Assembly (NCBI GenBank): GCA_035626235.1
Contig: DASPOB010000017.1
Coordinates: 1-13,299, forward strand
From: DATFYP01 sp035626235
GTDB lineage: Archaea > Thermoproteota > Nitrososphaeria > Nitrososphaerales > Gagatemarchaeaceae
Direction: 5' to 3'
Length of the DNA: 13,299 nucleotides
The translations under genes were made by a program, and so were the position numbers. This document shows positions 1-6,235 of the stretch, in pieces. Under the pieces are notes generated by a model. It was given only the letters and a program-made list of their open reading frames with translations, searched no databases and was not told the DNA's origin. How positions within the stretch are numbered: position 1 is the stretch's first letter; each line of letters begins with the position of its first letter.

Positions 1-225
1 GAAAGTCTGCCCCCACTTGATCACGGAGCCGCCGAGGTATTGTGTCGAGAAGGTCGCAGTCCCGTTGAAAGTGCCCCAGCCTGAGTCCTGGAGCACTGGG
101 CTGGGCTGAACGTCGATGCAGCCGGACCCCGACGCCGAGACAGGCGGGGGCTCTAACAATGTGAAGAACCCAAGCAGCATGAGCACCAACACTGCTGCGA
201 TCGAGACATCTCGCCTACGAGGCAC
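1..225 (-). CDS. secreted or surface protein, N-terminal part only
   Basis: This reading frame runs off the left edge, so only the first 75 residues are seen. It starts at a GTG at 225, the first start after an in-frame TGA. The N-terminus is a clear signal peptide or membrane anchor: basic Arg residues at 3-5, a hydrophobic core (about residues 8-24, rich in Ala, Val, Leu, Phe), then PPPVSAS as a likely cleavage region. The mature part begins with a Cys and a Ser/Thr/Gly-rich stretch with an N-G-T sequon, as in exported surface proteins. A TATA-like CTTATGTG lies 23-30 bases upstream, so the mRNA is probably leaderless. It diverges from the zinc-finger gene. Function is not recognisable; it could be an adhesin or other extracytoplasmic domain. 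Confidence 0.6.
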   Translation of the reverse strand, partial: MPRRRDVSIAAVLVLMLLGFFTLLEPPPVSASGSGCIDVQPSPVLQDSGWGTFNGTATFSTQYLGGSVIKWGQTF

Positions 226-247
226 GAATCTTTGATTACGACTTCAA

Positions 248-255
248 CACATAAG
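248..255 (-). promoter_or_regulatory. TATA box of the secreted-protein gene
   Basis: CTTATGTG on the minus strand, centred about 27 bases before the GTG start at 225. Nearly the same sequence (CTTATGTA) sits at the same distance before the class I GAPDH gene. Inferred from sequence and spacing. Confidence 0.4.
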
Positions 256-300
256 AGTTCCGCCTTAGAAACGGGGGGGTCGCTGGCAGGGAAGGATTCC

Positions 301-690
301 GTGATTACCATCGATTGCCACGAATTGACCGTCGACGAGCAACTCGCGCTGGCTGCGGCCATCTCAGACGGGCTAGGGGGGCGGGCGGTGGCGCTCGTGA
401 AAGACACCCAAATCGTTCTCGACCCGCTTTCGAACCCGGACCCTGACCCCTCGGACGTAGCCGCAATCATACGCAGTTTCCTATCGAAGCGCAGGGAGGC
501 CGAATATTACTCGCTCGACGCGAATGGGGAGAGCCTCGTGGTCCACTCTGCAGACCCCCTGGCCCGCGCCCGAGGAAGAAAGGCGATGTCCCTCCCAGCG
601 AACGTCTTCAAGTGCCCGTGGTGCAACTTCGTGACTCCGTACCAGGAGATGTACACGGTCCACATGAGGGCGCATGCCGTGGGCCTTTAG
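301..690 (+). CDS. small protein with a single C-terminal C2H2 zinc finger
   Basis: A 129-residue protein from a GTG at 301. The C-terminus has a classical C2H2 finger: Cys105-x2-Cys108-x12-His121-x3-His125, ending four residues later. The front (residues 1-70) is acidic, with an Asp-Glu-rich stretch and the phrase LTVDEQLALAAAI, and looks like a compact alpha/beta domain I cannot name. The GTG follows a purine-rich AGGGAAGGA, and a weak TATA-like CCTTAGAAA lies about 32 bases upstream. The same frame could start earlier, at TTG 232, but that would leave only 6 bases to the divergent start at 225 and adds a low-complexity Ser/Thr/Gly leader. The finger may bind nucleic acid or protein; its target is unknown. 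Confidence 0.7.
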   Translation: MITIDCHELTVDEQLALAAAISDGLGGRAVALVKDTQIVLDPLSNPDPDPSDVAAIIRSFLSKRREAEYYSLDANGESLVVHSADPLARARGRKAMSLPANVFKCPWCNFVTPYQEMYTVHMRAHAVGL

Positions 691-728
691 CTCCTCATTA
701 GCCCGTCTCGTCCCCCATCGCAGGGGTT

Positions 729-1067
729 CTAGTACGTCTCAAAGTTCCTCGTACGAAAGGCGCCTATGACAAGCGCCAACCCTGCTATCATCAGGAGCTC
801 CGGGAGAAACGGAACGGTCAGGTTGAATTCCAGGACCACGATGTTGGCGGCTGTAAGAAGTAATCCAAGGGCTATCGTGAGAACGCTGATTTTCAGCCTC
901 AGCAGAGACCTGGCCAGGTTCAACCCGAGCAGAAGGGCGCCGGTCCCTATGGCGAATAGTGGGGAGTTGATGGTTGCTCCGAAGTCCCCCTTCAACCAAG
1001 CCGCGACCACGCCGAACCAGATGAGAAATAGGCCCCAGAAGATGTTGGTGAGAGTCCCGCTCCGCAC
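729..1067 (-). CDS. small four-helix integral membrane protein
   Basis: A 112-residue hydrophobic protein with four predicted membrane spans at about residues 7-25, 33-51, 59-77 and 84-102. The connecting loops hold Lys/Arg (for example RSLLRLK after span 2), and the tail RTRNFETY is polar. The GTG at 1067 is the first possible start after an in-frame TGA. A TATA-like CTTAAAG lies about 35 bases upstream. It has no catalytic motif and no family I recognise. It faces the zinc-finger gene tail-to-tail and shares a divergent promoter region with uppP; nothing in the sequence links the two functionally. Confidence 0.65.
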   Translation of the reverse strand: MRSGTLTNIFWGLFLIWFGVVAAWLKGDFGATINSPLFAIGTGALLLGLNLARSLLRLKISVLTIALGLLLTAANIVVLEFNLTVPFLPELLMIAGLALVIGAFRTRNFETY

Positions 1068-1098
1068 TGGATTTCCGAATCCGCCTTCGCCCTCTCAT

Positions 1099-1105
1099 CT
1101 TTAAG
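1099..1105 (-). promoter_or_regulatory. TATA box of the four-helix membrane protein gene
   Basis: CTTAAAG on the minus strand, centred about 35 bases before the GTG at 1067. With transcription starting about 26 bases downstream, the leader would be near 9 bases. Confidence 0.45.
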
Positions 1106-1160
1106 CATAACACGAGCCTCGGCAGGACGCGCCAGTCACCCACGCGAGAGATGAAGGAAC

Positions 1161-1167
1161 GCTTTAA
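1161..1167 (+). promoter_or_regulatory. TATA box of uppP
   Basis: GCTTTAA centred about 34 bases before the TTG at 1198. It is only about 16 bases before the earlier GTG at 1180, so transcription starting 26 bases downstream would exclude that GTG. This decides the start chosen for uppP. Confidence 0.45.
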
Positions 1168-1197
1168 GGACGAAACCTAGTGGGGGCCGCATACAAT

Positions 1198-2037
1198 TTG
1201 GCCAATTGGCTCTTGGGCATCGTCCTTGGGGTAGTGCAGGGAGTCAGCGAATGGCTCCCGATCAGCAGCAAGACACAGGTCATAATTGCTTCGACCTTCC
1301 TGTTCGGGCTGTCGTTCAACCAAGCCTACGCTCTCGGCCTGTTCCTTGAAGCAGGGACGTTCTTCGCTGCACTCTACTATTTCCGGAGGGAAGTCTGGGG
1401 AGTCCTGCTTGCCCTGGTGGGCAAGGGGAACGACGAAGGGCGGCTCCTTCTGAAATTCTTGGTCGTGGTGACCATTTTCACAGCAATCGTTGGGGTGGTG
1501 ATCTACAAGATGGTCTCGGAAGCCACTACCGGACCCGTCCTCGGCATCCCCATGATGGTCCTTGGGTGCGTCCTGATAGGCGATGGCATCGTAATCACGA
1601 TTGCAAAGGGGAGATACGTCCCTTCCAAGGGACTGAAAGATCTCTCACTGAGAGACCTTGTGATAGTCGGCCTCGTCCAGGGAGTAGCAGCCTTCCCCGG
1701 GGTCAGCCGGTCAGGGGCTACTGTCTCGGCCATGTTACTGCTTGGAATAAATCCCAGAGACTCCTTCAAGCTCTCCTTTCTGGCCCTGATTCCGGCGTCA
1801 ATCGGTGCTGCTGGGGTCACGATTGTGCTCTCGCCTGCTCAGATATCAGCCGCCATATCAGCTGCCGGCGTCCCCGTGATTTTGGTTTCCATCTTGGTGA
1901 CCGTCCTGATCGGCGTCAGCTTCATCCGACTACTGCTCAGGGTCGCAGGTAGCAACAAGATTGCATTGCTCGCAATCGCCCTTGGGATAATCGCAATATC
2001 TAGCGGGGTGGCAAGCATCCTGGTAGGGGCCGGTTAG
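1198..2037 (+). CDS. uppP: undecaprenyl/polyprenyl-diphosphate phosphatase, UppP (BacA) family
   Basis: A polytopic membrane enzyme of the UppP family, which removes a phosphate from a polyprenyl diphosphate to recycle the lipid carrier of glycan assembly; in archaea this would serve N-glycosylation or surface polymers. Length is 279 residues, close to the usual 265-290. Both family motifs are visible: the first, QGVSEWLPISS (Gln14-x3-Glu18), and the second, PGVSRSG (residues 167-173) with Arg171. The residue where E. coli UppP has catalytic His30 is Gln27 here (SSKTQ instead of SSxGH). About eight hydrophobic spans are seen. The start is TTG 1198, chosen because the TATA box is too close to the in-frame GTG at 1180; that GTG would add six residues. 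It appears to be a single-gene unit. Confidence 0.9.
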   Translation: MANWLLGIVLGVVQGVSEWLPISSKTQVIIASTFLFGLSFNQAYALGLFLEAGTFFAALYYFRREVWGVLLALVGKGNDEGRLLLKFLVVVTIFTAIVGVVIYKMVSEATTGPVLGIPMMVLGCVLIGDGIVITIAKGRYVPSKGLKDLSLRDLVIVGLVQGVAAFPGVSRSGATVSAMLLLGINPRDSFKLSFLALIPASIGAAGVTIVLSPAQISAAISAAGVPVILVSILVTVLIGVSFIRLLLRVAGSNKIALLAIALGIIAISSGVASILVGAG

Positions 2038-2087
2038 GCTAATCAGGCGGTGTTAGGACAAACCGGCGGTGACGTAGCTCGTATCTG

Positions 2088-2106
2088 CCGCGTTATCTTA
2101 ACGCGG
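2088..2106. repeat. perfect hairpin between uppP and the first pgk
   Basis: CCGCGTTA, loop TCT, TAACGCGG: an uninterrupted 8-bp stem with a 3-base loop, about 50 bases after the uppP stop and 50 bases before the TATA box of pgk. No T-run follows, so it is not a textbook terminator. It could be an operator or the 3' end of the uppP transcript. Confidence 0.5.
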
Positions 2107-2155
2107 TAAGTTATGCCGCCAGCAAGCGTCGAAGGCGAAAGTTGGATTCACAACG

Positions 2156-2163
2156 CATATAAT
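2156..2163 (+). promoter_or_regulatory. TATA box of the first pgk
   Basis: CATATAAT centred 33 bases before the ATG at 2193, which places transcription start near 2186, inside the palindrome at 2174-2191. Confidence 0.55.
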
Positions 2164-2173
2164 CGGAGGGTCC

Positions 2174-2191
2174 GGCGCCACCATTGGCGCC
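2174..2191. promoter_or_regulatory. palindrome over the pgk transcription start, possible operator
   Basis: GGCGCCA, spacer CCAT, TGGCGCC: a perfect 7-bp inverted repeat that ends two bases before the ATG at 2193 and covers the predicted transcription start. A bound repressor here would block initiation. This is inference from symmetry and position; no regulator is identified. Confidence 0.45.
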
Positions 2192-2192
2192 A

Positions 2193-3473
2193 ATGCCCAT
2201 CAAGATGCTGACGCTGGACGACCTGGAGCTGGAAGGGAAGCGCGTGTTCCTTCGAGTCGACATCAACACGCCCATCGACCACGAGACCGGGAAGCTGTTG
2301 GAGAAGGCAAGGCTGGAGGAGGCAGCGGTAACGATTCGCGACCTGCCAAAGTCCAGGGTGGTTGTCGCATCCCACCAGGGGAGGGTGGGGCGCTCAGACT
2401 ATACTAGCTTGGAAGCACACTCGAAAGCCCTAGAGGAATTCGTCGGGAAGCCTGTCCAGTTCGTCCCAGACGTCTTCGGGCCGGAAGCCATGTCAGAGAT
2501 TGACTCGCTGTCCGATGGCAGCGTCCTAGTCCTCGACAACCTGCGATTTACGGCTGAGGAGAACCAGGAGTACAAGCCGGCAGACGCTGAAAAGACGTTC
2601 CTGGTGAGGAGAATGAGGGAACACGTGGATGTCTGCGTCCTCGACGCCTTCTCAACCGCCCATCGCGCTTCGCCGACCATAGTGGGCTTCGCGGGTCTGG
2701 TCCCTACCTGTGCAGGGAGGAACGTCGGGAAGGAACTCCGCATGCTCGACAGGATGTCGTCTGTGGAGAAGGGCCCCTATGTGACCGTACTAGGAGGGAC
2801 CAAGGTTAACGACAGGCTGGAGGCGATAGACGCCTTGGTCGCGAACAACAGGGCAGACAATGTGCTCCTCTGCGGGGTGGTGGGACTCGTCTTCTTGAGG
2901 GCGGCGGGAAAGCTCAGGGGGGAACTAGGGCTTGAAGGCGAGCAGAGGCTCGTCATCAAGGCAAGGCAGCTGCTTGACGCAGACCCTGAGCGTTTTGCGT
3001 TGCCCGCTGATATCGGAATCAAGGTCGACCGTGGGAGAAAGGATGTCGACCCTACAGACCTAACCGCCAAGGCATCCATGCTCGACATAGGGCCTAAGAC
3101 TGTCGAACGCTACTCGCGCCTCATCAAAGGAGCTGGGACTGTCTTCATGAGCGGTCCTCCCGGAGCTTTTGAATTGGACGAATTCGGCTCCGGGACAGAG
3201 AACCTGCTGAGGGCCATGGCTTCCTCTCTCGGGACGACGATAATCAGCGGGGGGCAACTTTCGTCTGCTGCTCGGAAGTACGGCGTTCAGGAGCAAATAG
3301 ACCACGTAAGCACTGCAGGTAGTGCGCTGGTCCAGTATCTCGCTGGAAAGCGACTTCCGATGATCGATGCTCTGGAGAGAGCAGCTGATAAGTGGGGGCC
3401 AAGGCGCGAAGTCCCTGACGTATGGAGCAGCGTGGTAACCCTGGGCGAGGGGTTCGGGACCCCAGAGCGCTAG
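2193..3473 (+). CDS. pgk: phosphoglycerate kinase, divergent copy (PGK-A)
   Basis: A 426-residue PGK-family protein. PGK moves phosphate between 1,3-bisphosphoglycerate and ADP in the cytoplasm. Substrate-side motifs of the N-domain are kept: RVDINTPID (from residue 21), HQGR (61-64), DNLRF (115-119), DAFSTAHR (151-158) and GGTK with Lys204. The nucleotide-side C-domain is unusual: GPPGAFE (321-327) is acceptable, but the usual GGGxT loop is SGGQLSS (352-358) and the usual STGGGA is STAGSA (373-378). The C-terminal tail of about 35 residues after IDAL is longer than in the second copy. ATG 2193 is chosen from TATA spacing; TTG 2184 and ATG 2205 are in frame, and the latter gives MLTLDDL, like other family N-termini. 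It converges on the other pgk. It may be a PGK with altered nucleotide preference or a non-canonical homologue. Confidence 0.88.
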   Translation: MPIKMLTLDDLELEGKRVFLRVDINTPIDHETGKLLEKARLEEAAVTIRDLPKSRVVVASHQGRVGRSDYTSLEAHSKALEEFVGKPVQFVPDVFGPEAMSEIDSLSDGSVLVLDNLRFTAEENQEYKPADAEKTFLVRRMREHVDVCVLDAFSTAHRASPTIVGFAGLVPTCAGRNVGKELRMLDRMSSVEKGPYVTVLGGTKVNDRLEAIDALVANNRADNVLLCGVVGLVFLRAAGKLRGELGLEGEQRLVIKARQLLDADPERFALPADIGIKVDRGRKDVDPTDLTAKASMLDIGPKTVERYSRLIKGAGTVFMSGPPGAFELDEFGSGTENLLRAMASSLGTTIISGGQLSSAARKYGVQEQIDHVSTAGSALVQYLAGKRLPMIDALERAADKWGPRREVPDVWSSVVTLGEGFGTPER

Positions 3474-3548
3474 CCACAGAAACCGTGGGTCACCGAGCGG
3501 AACCTGATGCAGAGCCTGCCTCGAAATAGCTCCAACGGAAGCCTAGGA

Positions 3549-4769
3549 TTAATCTCCCTTCTTTCTGGTTGTCGCTGCTGTCTCCAAGGCAACGACACCA
3601 GGAAGCTTTTTGCCCATCAGGTATTCAGTCAGGGCTCCCCCGGCAGTGCTGATGTAAGACACTCTGCCTGAGAGTCCGAATTCTTCCAAAGCAGATATCG
3701 TGTGCCCACCTCCCGCAAGTGAAAAGGCCTTGGAGTTCGAGATCTTCTCAAAGACTTTTCTTGTTCCCATAGCCATCTCCCGATCCTCGTAGACCCCCAT
3801 CGGCCCGCTGAAGACAATCGACCCGGCATCTTTTATGAGCCTGCCGTAGCTCTCTATCGTCCTTTCGCCGATGTCCTCTATCTTGTACTCGGTGGGCAGC
3901 TTGTTCACTGGTATCTCCTCTCGTCTTCCGTGAACCTTCACTGCCACGTCTTCAGGGAGGACGACCCGACGCGGATAGTCGCGGATGAGCTCTCTGACCC
4001 CAGGAATGAGCGCCGTCACCCCCTTCGTTTCGAGGAAGGCCATGTTCTGCCGGCCCAGGTCGTAACCCTTTGCAGCAAGGAAGACCTGTCCTACCACACC
4101 GCCGGTGAGGACGCGGTCAGCAATTCCGTTCTTGAGCACGTACCTTGAGATTTCCAGCGAATCGTCGGCCTTTGAGCCACCCAGAATGAAGAGGCATGGT
4201 TTCCGAGGTGTCTCCAGGACCCTGTCGAGTGAAGTCAGTTCCTTCTGCATCACGCGGCCAGCGACACTGGGCAACACGACGGTGAAGCCTATGACTGAGG
4301 AGTGCGCCCTGTGAGCGGAGGCAAAAGCGTCAAGGACAAACAGATCCGCCAGAGGGGCCAAACCCCGAACGAGCTCTGTCTTGGCGTGGTCCGCCGGCTG
4401 CATCTCCTTTGTCTCGAAAGGCAGGAATCTGACGTTGTCCAAGACGAGAACCTCTCCGCTCTTGAGGCTCGTCACTGCTTCCTTCGCCCTTTCACCGCAG
4501 ACGTCATCGACGTACTTCACAGGCTTGTTGAGGATATTCGCAAGCAACTCTGCATGCTGCTTCATAGGAATGAAATCTGGTTCGCCCTTCCTCCCCTGGT
4601 GGGCCAAGACCACTACCTTTGCTCCCTTCTCGGCGAGTTCTCTTATGGTCGTGCCTCCGTGTGCTCGAATCCTGACGTCGTCCAGAATCGTCCTCGTCGC
4701 TGGGTCTACAGGCGAATTGAAGTCTACACGGACCAGAACAACCTTCCCTCTGACATCAGCGTCGTCCAG
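3549..4769 (-). CDS. pgk: phosphoglycerate kinase, canonical archaeal-type copy (PGK-B), non-standard start
   Basis: A PGK with intact family motifs: RVDFNSPVD (from residue 14), AHQGR (56-60), DNVRF, DAFASAHRAHSS, GGSK, GPMGVYE, GGGHT and STAGGA near the C-terminus. It should interconvert 1,3-bisphosphoglycerate and 3-phosphoglycerate with ADP/ATP. The frame is open from a TGA near 4810 but holds no ATG, GTG or TTG until GTG 4613, which would remove 52 residues including the substrate-binding RVDFN, so that start is very unlikely. Residues matching the family N-terminus (TLDDADVRGKVVLVR) begin near CTG 4769, used here (406 residues); ACG 4784, one base from ATG, is the alternative. The gene lies 16 bases behind the class I GAPDH stop, so the two form an operon and may be translationally coupled. 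A base error here is also possible. Confidence 0.88.
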   Translation of the reverse strand: MDDADVRGKVVLVRVDFNSPVDPATRTILDDVRIRAHGGTTIRELAEKGAKVVVLAHQGRKGEPDFIPMKQHAELLANILNKPVKYVDDVCGERAKEAVTSLKSGEVLVLDNVRFLPFETKEMQPADHAKTELVRGLAPLADLFVLDAFASAHRAHSSVIGFTVVLPSVAGRVMQKELTSLDRVLETPRKPCLFILGGSKADDSLEISRYVLKNGIADRVLTGGVVGQVFLAAKGYDLGRQNMAFLETKGVTALIPGVRELIRDYPRRVVLPEDVAVKVHGRREEIPVNKLPTEYKIEDIGERTIESYGRLIKDAGSIVFSGPMGVYEDREMAMGTRKVFEKISNSKAFSLAGGGHTISALEEFGLSGRVSYISTAGGALTEYLMGKKLPGVVALETAATTRKKGD

Positions 4770-4785
4770 AGTCGAGTAGGTCGTC

Positions 4786-5805
4786 CTAGAGCCCTTCCTT
4801 CTTGCCGATCATTTCTATGAGATCTACCATTCTGCAGGAGAACCCCCATTCGTTGTCGTACCAGGCGAACACCTTGGCGAAGGTCCCCTCTTCTCCAACG
4901 ACCATTGTTGATTGGGCGTCGAAGACGCCGGAGAAAGTCGTGTGCAGTACGTCGCTCGACACTATCGAGTCTTCCGTGTATTCGAGTATGCCCTTCAGGG
5001 GGCCGTTGCATGCCATTGAGAAAGCGGAGTTGATTTCTTCCTTGCTGGTGGATTTCTCTAGTTCCACTGTGAGATCCACTATTGAGACATCGGGGGTCGG
5101 CACCCTCAGGGCGATGCCATTCAGCTTCCCTCGCAACTCTGGTAGAACAAGCCCGACGGCCTTCGCCGCCCCGGTGCTGGTTGGAATGATGTTGAGAGCT
5201 GCCGCCCTTGCCCGACGGAGGTCTCTGTGAACCAAGTCTTGGATTCTTTGATCGTTGGTGTAAGCGTGGGCTGTGGTCATGAGTCCGTACTTAATCCCAA
5301 AGTTGTCGTTCAGCACCTTTGCCACCGGCGCGAGGCAGTTTGTCGTGCAGGAGGCGTTTGAAAGAATGTTGTGTCTTTCATGGTCGTACCTTTTTTCGTT
5401 CACCCCGATGACGATGGTGATGTCGGGATTTTCCGCTGGCGCCGATATCAGCACTTTTTTCGCTCCCGCCTTGAGGTGTCTCGACGCCGACGCTCGTTCA
5501 GTGTAAAGCCCCGTCGACTCCACGGCGAGATAGACGCCTAGGCCTTCCCAAGGGAGCAGAGCGGGGTCCTTCTCTGTCAAGACCTTTACATCCTTGCCGT
5601 TAACCGTGATGACGTTGTCGCTCGCTTCGACCGTCCCGTTGAACCTTCCGTGGACCGAATCATACTTCAGCAGATACGCCAGCGTCTTTGCGGGAGCAAT
5701 GTCGTTGAGGGCAACGAAGTCTATGTCTGCGTCTCTTTCTATGGCGGCCCGTAGCAGGAGCCTTCCGATTCTCCCGAAGCCGTTTATCCCTACCGTTATC
5801 GCCAT
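4786..5805 (-). CDS. gap: glyceraldehyde-3-phosphate dehydrogenase, bacterial-type class I
   Basis: A 339-residue phosphorylating GAPDH of the bacterial/eukaryotic class, distinct from the archaeal type II family. It oxidises glyceraldehyde-3-phosphate with NAD(P) and phosphate to 1,3-bisphosphoglycerate, or the reverse. Seen: Rossmann motif INGFGRIGR (residues 7-15), Asp35 after the second strand (usual in NAD users), catalytic Cys153 in SNASCTTNC, His180 in TTAHAYTNDQ, RRARAAALNIIPT, and the C-terminal WYDNEWGFS. The position that is Pro in the NAD-typical Leu-Pro pair is Val192, so cofactor use is open. ATG 5805 is chosen because the family N-terminus begins there; the frame extends upstream to 6042 without similarity. 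It is the first gene of an operon with PGK-B. In an archaeon this class implies ancient transfer from bacteria. Confidence 0.94.
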   Translation of the reverse strand: MAITVGINGFGRIGRLLLRAAIERDADIDFVALNDIAPAKTLAYLLKYDSVHGRFNGTVEASDNVITVNGKDVKVLTEKDPALLPWEGLGVYLAVESTGLYTERASASRHLKAGAKKVLISAPAENPDITIVIGVNEKRYDHERHNILSNASCTTNCLAPVAKVLNDNFGIKYGLMTTAHAYTNDQRIQDLVHRDLRRARAAALNIIPTSTGAAKAVGLVLPELRGKLNGIALRVPTPDVSIVDLTVELEKSTSKEEINSAFSMACNGPLKGILEYTEDSIVSSDVLHTTFSGVFDAQSTMVVGEEGTFAKVFAWYDNEWGFSCRMVDLIEMIGKKEGL

Positions 5806-5828
5806 CCAGAGGCCACCGACTTCTGCCG

Positions 5829-5838
5829 TACATAAGAG
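5829..5838 (-). promoter_or_regulatory. TATA box of the class I GAPDH-PGK operon
   Basis: CTCTTATGTA on the minus strand, centred about 28 bases before ATG 5805. A GGTGG lies between them, close to the start, and could act as a weak Shine-Dalgarno site. Confidence 0.4.
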
Positions 5839-6199
5839 ATTATCCAAGGGCTCAAGGTCTGTCGCCTGGGCCCGCTTCTGACAATAGGAAACCAGAAAGG
5901 GTTCACGCAAGCAAGGACTACGACAATTTCTTGTCAGGCTACACTTCATGAGGAGGCACGGCTCCGCCGACACACGAGGAGGAGCAACACGAATCGCTCG
6001 ATTGGCCTTCGGCCCTCGACAGGAAGACCCCGAAGAAGGCATGCCATAAGGTGGGGAGACCCTTCAGGTGGCATACGGCGTTCCCAGAAGCGACGCCGGC
6101 CCCGCTCGATTCCCTGACTCTTCTATGTCGTTCGTACGCACGGCGTGCAATCTGATTCTCATAAGACAGAAAGCGAGGCAGGCTCATCCCTCGTAAGGG

Positions 6200-6205
6200 T
6201 TATAT
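6200..6205 (+). promoter_or_regulatory. TATA box of the type II GAPDH-like gene
   Basis: TTATAT centred 33 bases before ATG 6236, predicting transcription start near 6229 and a leader of only a few bases. Confidence 0.5.
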
Positions 6206-6235
6206 CGCGTTTCATCGAACTTCAAATCAAGTCTG

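Larger units (their letters stand above)
5806..6235. other. 430-base divergent intergenic region between the two GAPDH genes
   Basis: This stretch holds both GAPDH promoters but no gene I can support. Visible structure: a 7-bp inverted repeat CTGACAA/TTGTCAG (5878-5884 and 5931-5937), a small hairpin GGCC-TTC-GGCC near 6005-6015, and a palindrome GCACG-G-CGTGC (6138-6148). Open frames on the minus strand across 5939-6187 are polar, Cys/Ser-rich and resemble nothing known. There is no tRNA-like T-arm. Confidence 0.5.

Noticed and set aside
232..300. TTG 232 as the start of the zinc-finger protein
   Set aside because: It lies 6 bases from the divergent start at 225, has no TATA box at the right distance, and adds only a low-complexity leader; GTG 301 has purine-rich and TATA-like sequence upstream.
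690..728. CCCC-atcgca-GGGG as a terminator between the convergent genes
   Set aside because: The stem is only four pairs and no clear T-run follows, so it is not above chance.
3474..3548. CCAC...GTGG between the two pgk genes as a terminator
   Set aside because: A four-pair stem with no T-run is too weak to call.
3930..4820. Long plus-strand open frames opposite PGK-B and the class I GAPDH
   Set aside because: They are mirror frames of strongly conserved genes, which is common in G+C-rich DNA; none has a recognisable product.
5860..6000. Possible tRNA or structured RNA suggested by GGGTTCACGC and nearby repeats
   Set aside because: No cloverleaf can be drawn: acceptor and anticodon stems are missing on both strands.
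5806..6042. N-terminal extension of the class I GAPDH to an upstream start at 6042
   Set aside because: The family N-terminus begins exactly at ATG 5805, a TATA box lies between, and the extension has no domain-like sequence.
5939..6187. Open minus-strand frame of 82 codons between the GAPDH genes
   Set aside because: Composition is irregular, with Cys/Ser runs and no motif, TATA box or ribosome site that supports a gene.
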